From Dyadobacter sp. CY312 (GTDB lineage: Bacteria; Bacteroidota; Bacteroidia; Cytophagales; Spirosomataceae): DNA of 64,000 nucleotides. The stretch covers positions 248,001 through 312,000 of the forward strand of contig NZ_JAJUXG010000007.1 in NCBI RefSeq assembly GCF_021390535.1. The letters are read 5' to 3'. Under the pieces are notes generated by a model that saw only the letters and a program-made list of their open reading frames with translations, was not told the origin of the DNA and did no database searches. Below are positions 62,315 to 64,000 of this stretch, in pieces. Position 1 is the stretch's first letter; each line of letters opens with the position of its first letter. Position numbers and translations under genes: made by a program.

Positions 62315-62346
62315 AAAACCTCACCAGTTTTACCCGATGAGGTTTT
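62315..62346. terminator. Terminator between GMC and DUF5009 genes
   Basis: AAAACCTCA and TGAGGTTTT form a 9-bp stem around about 14 nt. On the minus strand it follows the GMC stop (62386) by 40 bp and is followed by T bases, so it fits the end of the GMC gene. Confidence 0.7.
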
Positions 62347-62385
62347 GACTATGAATATCAAACCAGCCAAATGACGATTAATATT

Positions 62386-64000
62386 CTACAAATTCATTTT
62401 CTTCAATTCTTTCACTGCATGGTCAGCAGCACGAGCTGTCATGGCCATGTAGGTTAGAGAAGGATTCACACATGATGCCGAAGTCATGAATGCGCCATCC
62501 GTAACGTATACGTTGGTTGCTCCCCAAACTTGGTTGTGCTTGTTAAGAACCGACGTTTTAGGATCATTACCCATTCTGGCAGTACCCATTTCGTGAATAC
62601 CAATTCCCGGATGTTTAGATTCGTCGTTGTATGGTGTCACGTTGGTAAGACCCGCAGCTTCAAGCATTTCGGCTGCATCGTTCATCATATCCACACGCAT
62701 TTTCTTCTCATTTTCTCCGTAAGCAGCGTCGAATACAACCACAGGCAATCCCCATTTGTCTTTTTCAGTGGGGTGCAGAGTAAAACGATTTTTTTCGTCG
62801 GGTATCATTTCACCAAAGCCGCCCAGGTTCATATTCCATGCTCCCGGTTCGGTCAGTTGCTTCTTGAAATCGGCTCCAAACCCATCCATACCGGCACCAC
62901 GTCCCCAGCTGTCGCGACTTGCACCGCCCTGATATCCAAATCCACGAACATAATCACGCTTGTCGCTTCCCCAGTTACGGTAACGAGGAATGTAAATACC
63001 GTTTGCTCTGCGTCCGAAATAGTATTTATCTTCATAGCCAGGCATGTTACCACGAGCACCTACTGCCAAGTGGTGATCCATAATATTACGGCCAAGCTGA
63101 TCACTTTCATTACCTAATCCATTAGGGAAGCGTTTCGACTTAGAATTCATCAAAATGGAAGCCGAAGCAATTGCCGAAGCATTCATGAAAATGATCTTCG
63201 CATAGTATTCTTTAGTTTCCAAAGTATTCTGGTCAATGATGCGAACACCAGTTACCTTTTCCGCTTTTTCGTCATAAATTACCTCTGATACGATTGCATC
63301 GTTGATCAAAGTAAGATTGCCGGTTTTTTGTGCAGCAGGTAGAGTGGATGACTGCGTACTGAAATACGCGCCATAGGGGCATCCGCGCATACACATATTA
63401 CGGAACTGACAAGCCGCACGTCCAAGTTCTGTATGGAAGTTTTGAGGCTGTGTTAAATGTGCTGCACGCCCCATAATCACATGACGACCAGCGAATTTTT
63501 TCTCGATTTCTCCCTTAACAGTTTTTTCTACACAGTTCATCTGCATTGGAGGAAGATAGTTACCATCAGGCAAAACGTCCAGACCATCTTTCGCTCCGCT
63601 TATACCAGCAAATTTTTCTACATAGTCGTACCATGGAGCTATTTCGTTGTAACGTACAGGCCAGTCCACTGAAATGCCTTCTTTTGCATTGGCTTCAAAA
63701 TCTGCTGCGTTCAACCTGTAACTCTGGCGGCCCCAAAGCAATGAACGTCCACCTGTGTGGTACGCACGTATCCAGTCAAATCCACGCGTTTCCTTGTAAG
63801 GATTTTCCTTGTCATTTTCAAAAAAGTGGCGGTGCTCCTCATTTGCCGTGTATCCCGTACGCATTCCAGCCCAATATTCTTCTTTTGCGACTGTGGTTAC
63901 ACGTCCACGGTGTTCCAGTTCCCATGGTGCAAGTGTTGCCGTTTTATAATCGGTAATGTGCTTAACATCCCGGCCTCTTTCCAGCATTAATACTTTCAGG
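62386..64000 (-). CDS. GMC-family FAD-dependent oxidoreductase, C-terminal part (N-terminus outside window)
   Basis: A sugar- or alcohol-oxidising flavoenzyme, about 537 residues visible. The frame is open past the ATG at 63987 and continues to the window edge with LKV ahead of LMLERG, the family's beta strand after the FAD-binding GxGxxG motif, so the gene starts to the right of the window. Visible motifs include GGRSLLWGRQSY near 75-86, a Cys-rich insertion CQFRNMCMRGCPYG near 190-203 typical of cytochrome-linked GMC enzymes, GIHEMGTARMGND near 466-478 with the catalytic His, and CVNPSLTYMAMTARAADH at the end with the catalytic Asn. Such enzymes oxidise sugars (for example glycosides at C3) and often pair with a gluconate 2-dehydrogenase-type small subunit. 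Confidence 0.9.
   Translation of the reverse strand, partial: LKVLMLERGRDVKHITDYKTATLAPWELEHRGRVTTVAKEEYWAGMRTGYTANEEHRHFFENDKENPYKETRGFDWIRAYHTGGRSLLWGRQSYRLNAADFEANAKEGISVDWPVRYNEIAPWYDYVEKFAGISGAKDGLDVLPDGNYLPPMQMNCVEKTVKGEIEKKFAGRHVIMGRAAHLTQPQNFHTELGRAACQFRNMCMRGCPYGAYFSTQSSTLPAAQKTGNLTLINDAIVSEVIYDEKAEKVTGVRIIDQNTLETKEYYAKIIFMNASAIASASILMNSKSKRFPNGLGNESDQLGRNIMDHHLAVGARGNMPGYEDKYYFGRRANGIYIPRYRNWGSDKRDYVRGFGYQGGASRDSWGRGAGMDGFGADFKKQLTEPGAWNMNLGGFGEMIPDEKNRFTLHPTEKDKWGLPVVVFDAAYGENEKKMRVDMMNDAAEMLEAAGLTNVTPYNDESKHPGIGIHEMGTARMGNDPKTSVLNKHNQVWGATNVYVTDGAFMTSASCVNPSLTYMAMTARAADHAVKELKKMNL

Overview
The window looks like chromosomal DNA from a Bacteroidota bacterium of the Cytophagales type, with Dyadobacter or a close relative as the best guess. 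The evidence is two SusC/SusD-type nutrient uptake pairs, a PorV-like protein of the type IX secretion system, TAnnTTTG-type promoter boxes, almost no Shine-Dalgarno sequences, and lipoproteins with acidic residues after the lipobox cysteine. Coding density is high. I see no rRNA, tRNA, CRISPR array, prophage or classical insertion sequence. The first gene (SusC C-terminal part) and the last gene (GMC oxidoreductase) run off the window edges.

Layout. 1-3173: end of a SusC/SusD pair. 3333-8613: a small XRE regulator, a four-helix membrane protein, a membrane-anchored MutS-like ATPase, nicotinate phosphoribosyltransferase and a DUF3820 protein. 8685-13737: an outer-membrane protein, then a sugar-oxidation group made of two Gfo/Idh/MocA oxidoreductases and a TIM-barrel epimerase-like protein, two of the three with Tat signals. 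14011-19360: tsaE, alanine dehydrogenase, two small unknown proteins and a NatAB-like ABC exporter. 19863-24250: a DUF2723 membrane glycosyltransferase and PorV. 24487-29235: a complete SusC/SusD pair. 29463-35935: GNAT acetyltransferase, secreted endonuclease/phosphatase-like protein, grpE-dnaJ, queG, a DUF1761 membrane protein and an outer-membrane protein. 36249-45143: a ThuA-domain protein and two very large multidomain c-type cytochromes, separated by a DUF559 nuclease gene bracketed by two compound palindromes. 45222-46776: ohr-ohrR and ferritin. 46890-47944: two AT-rich unknown genes. 48075-50670: glnS and truA. 50671-54117: a DUF1080 protein, a DUF1835 protein and an aldehyde dehydrogenase. 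54214-58993: a MoxR ATPase with two parvulin-type periplasmic chaperones. 59300-64000: a small helical protein, aquaporin, a VOC protein, a DUF5009 membrane protein and the GMC oxidoreductase.

How the genes may work together. An unusual share of the window fits cell-envelope oxidation of sugars. GMC, Gfo/Idh/MocA, TIM-barrel, ThuA, DUF1080 and cytochrome-fused PQQ-dehydrogenase-like proteins are the families linked to 3-keto-glycoside chemistry. SusC/SusD pairs and a KGSADH-like dehydrogenase would sit at the uptake and downstream ends. This is an inference from families and proximity; the genes form several separate transcription units. A second theme is envelope protein biogenesis (PpiC/SurA-like proteins, PorV, DUF2723). 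A third is peroxide and iron defence: ohr-ohrR with a recognisable OhrR operator, and ferritin with a leader inverted repeat.

The most interesting non-coding structure is the DUF559 gene at 40658-41035. It lies between two direct copies of a roughly 95-105 bp compound palindrome whose two arms covary, as expected if the folded DNA or RNA is under selection. Other notable non-coding signals are a 115 bp fold-back at 9874-9988, two families of small hairpin repeats flanking the MutS-like gene, a terminator hidden inside the truA coding sequence, and promoter boxes only 4 nt from the start codons of tsaE, queG and truA.
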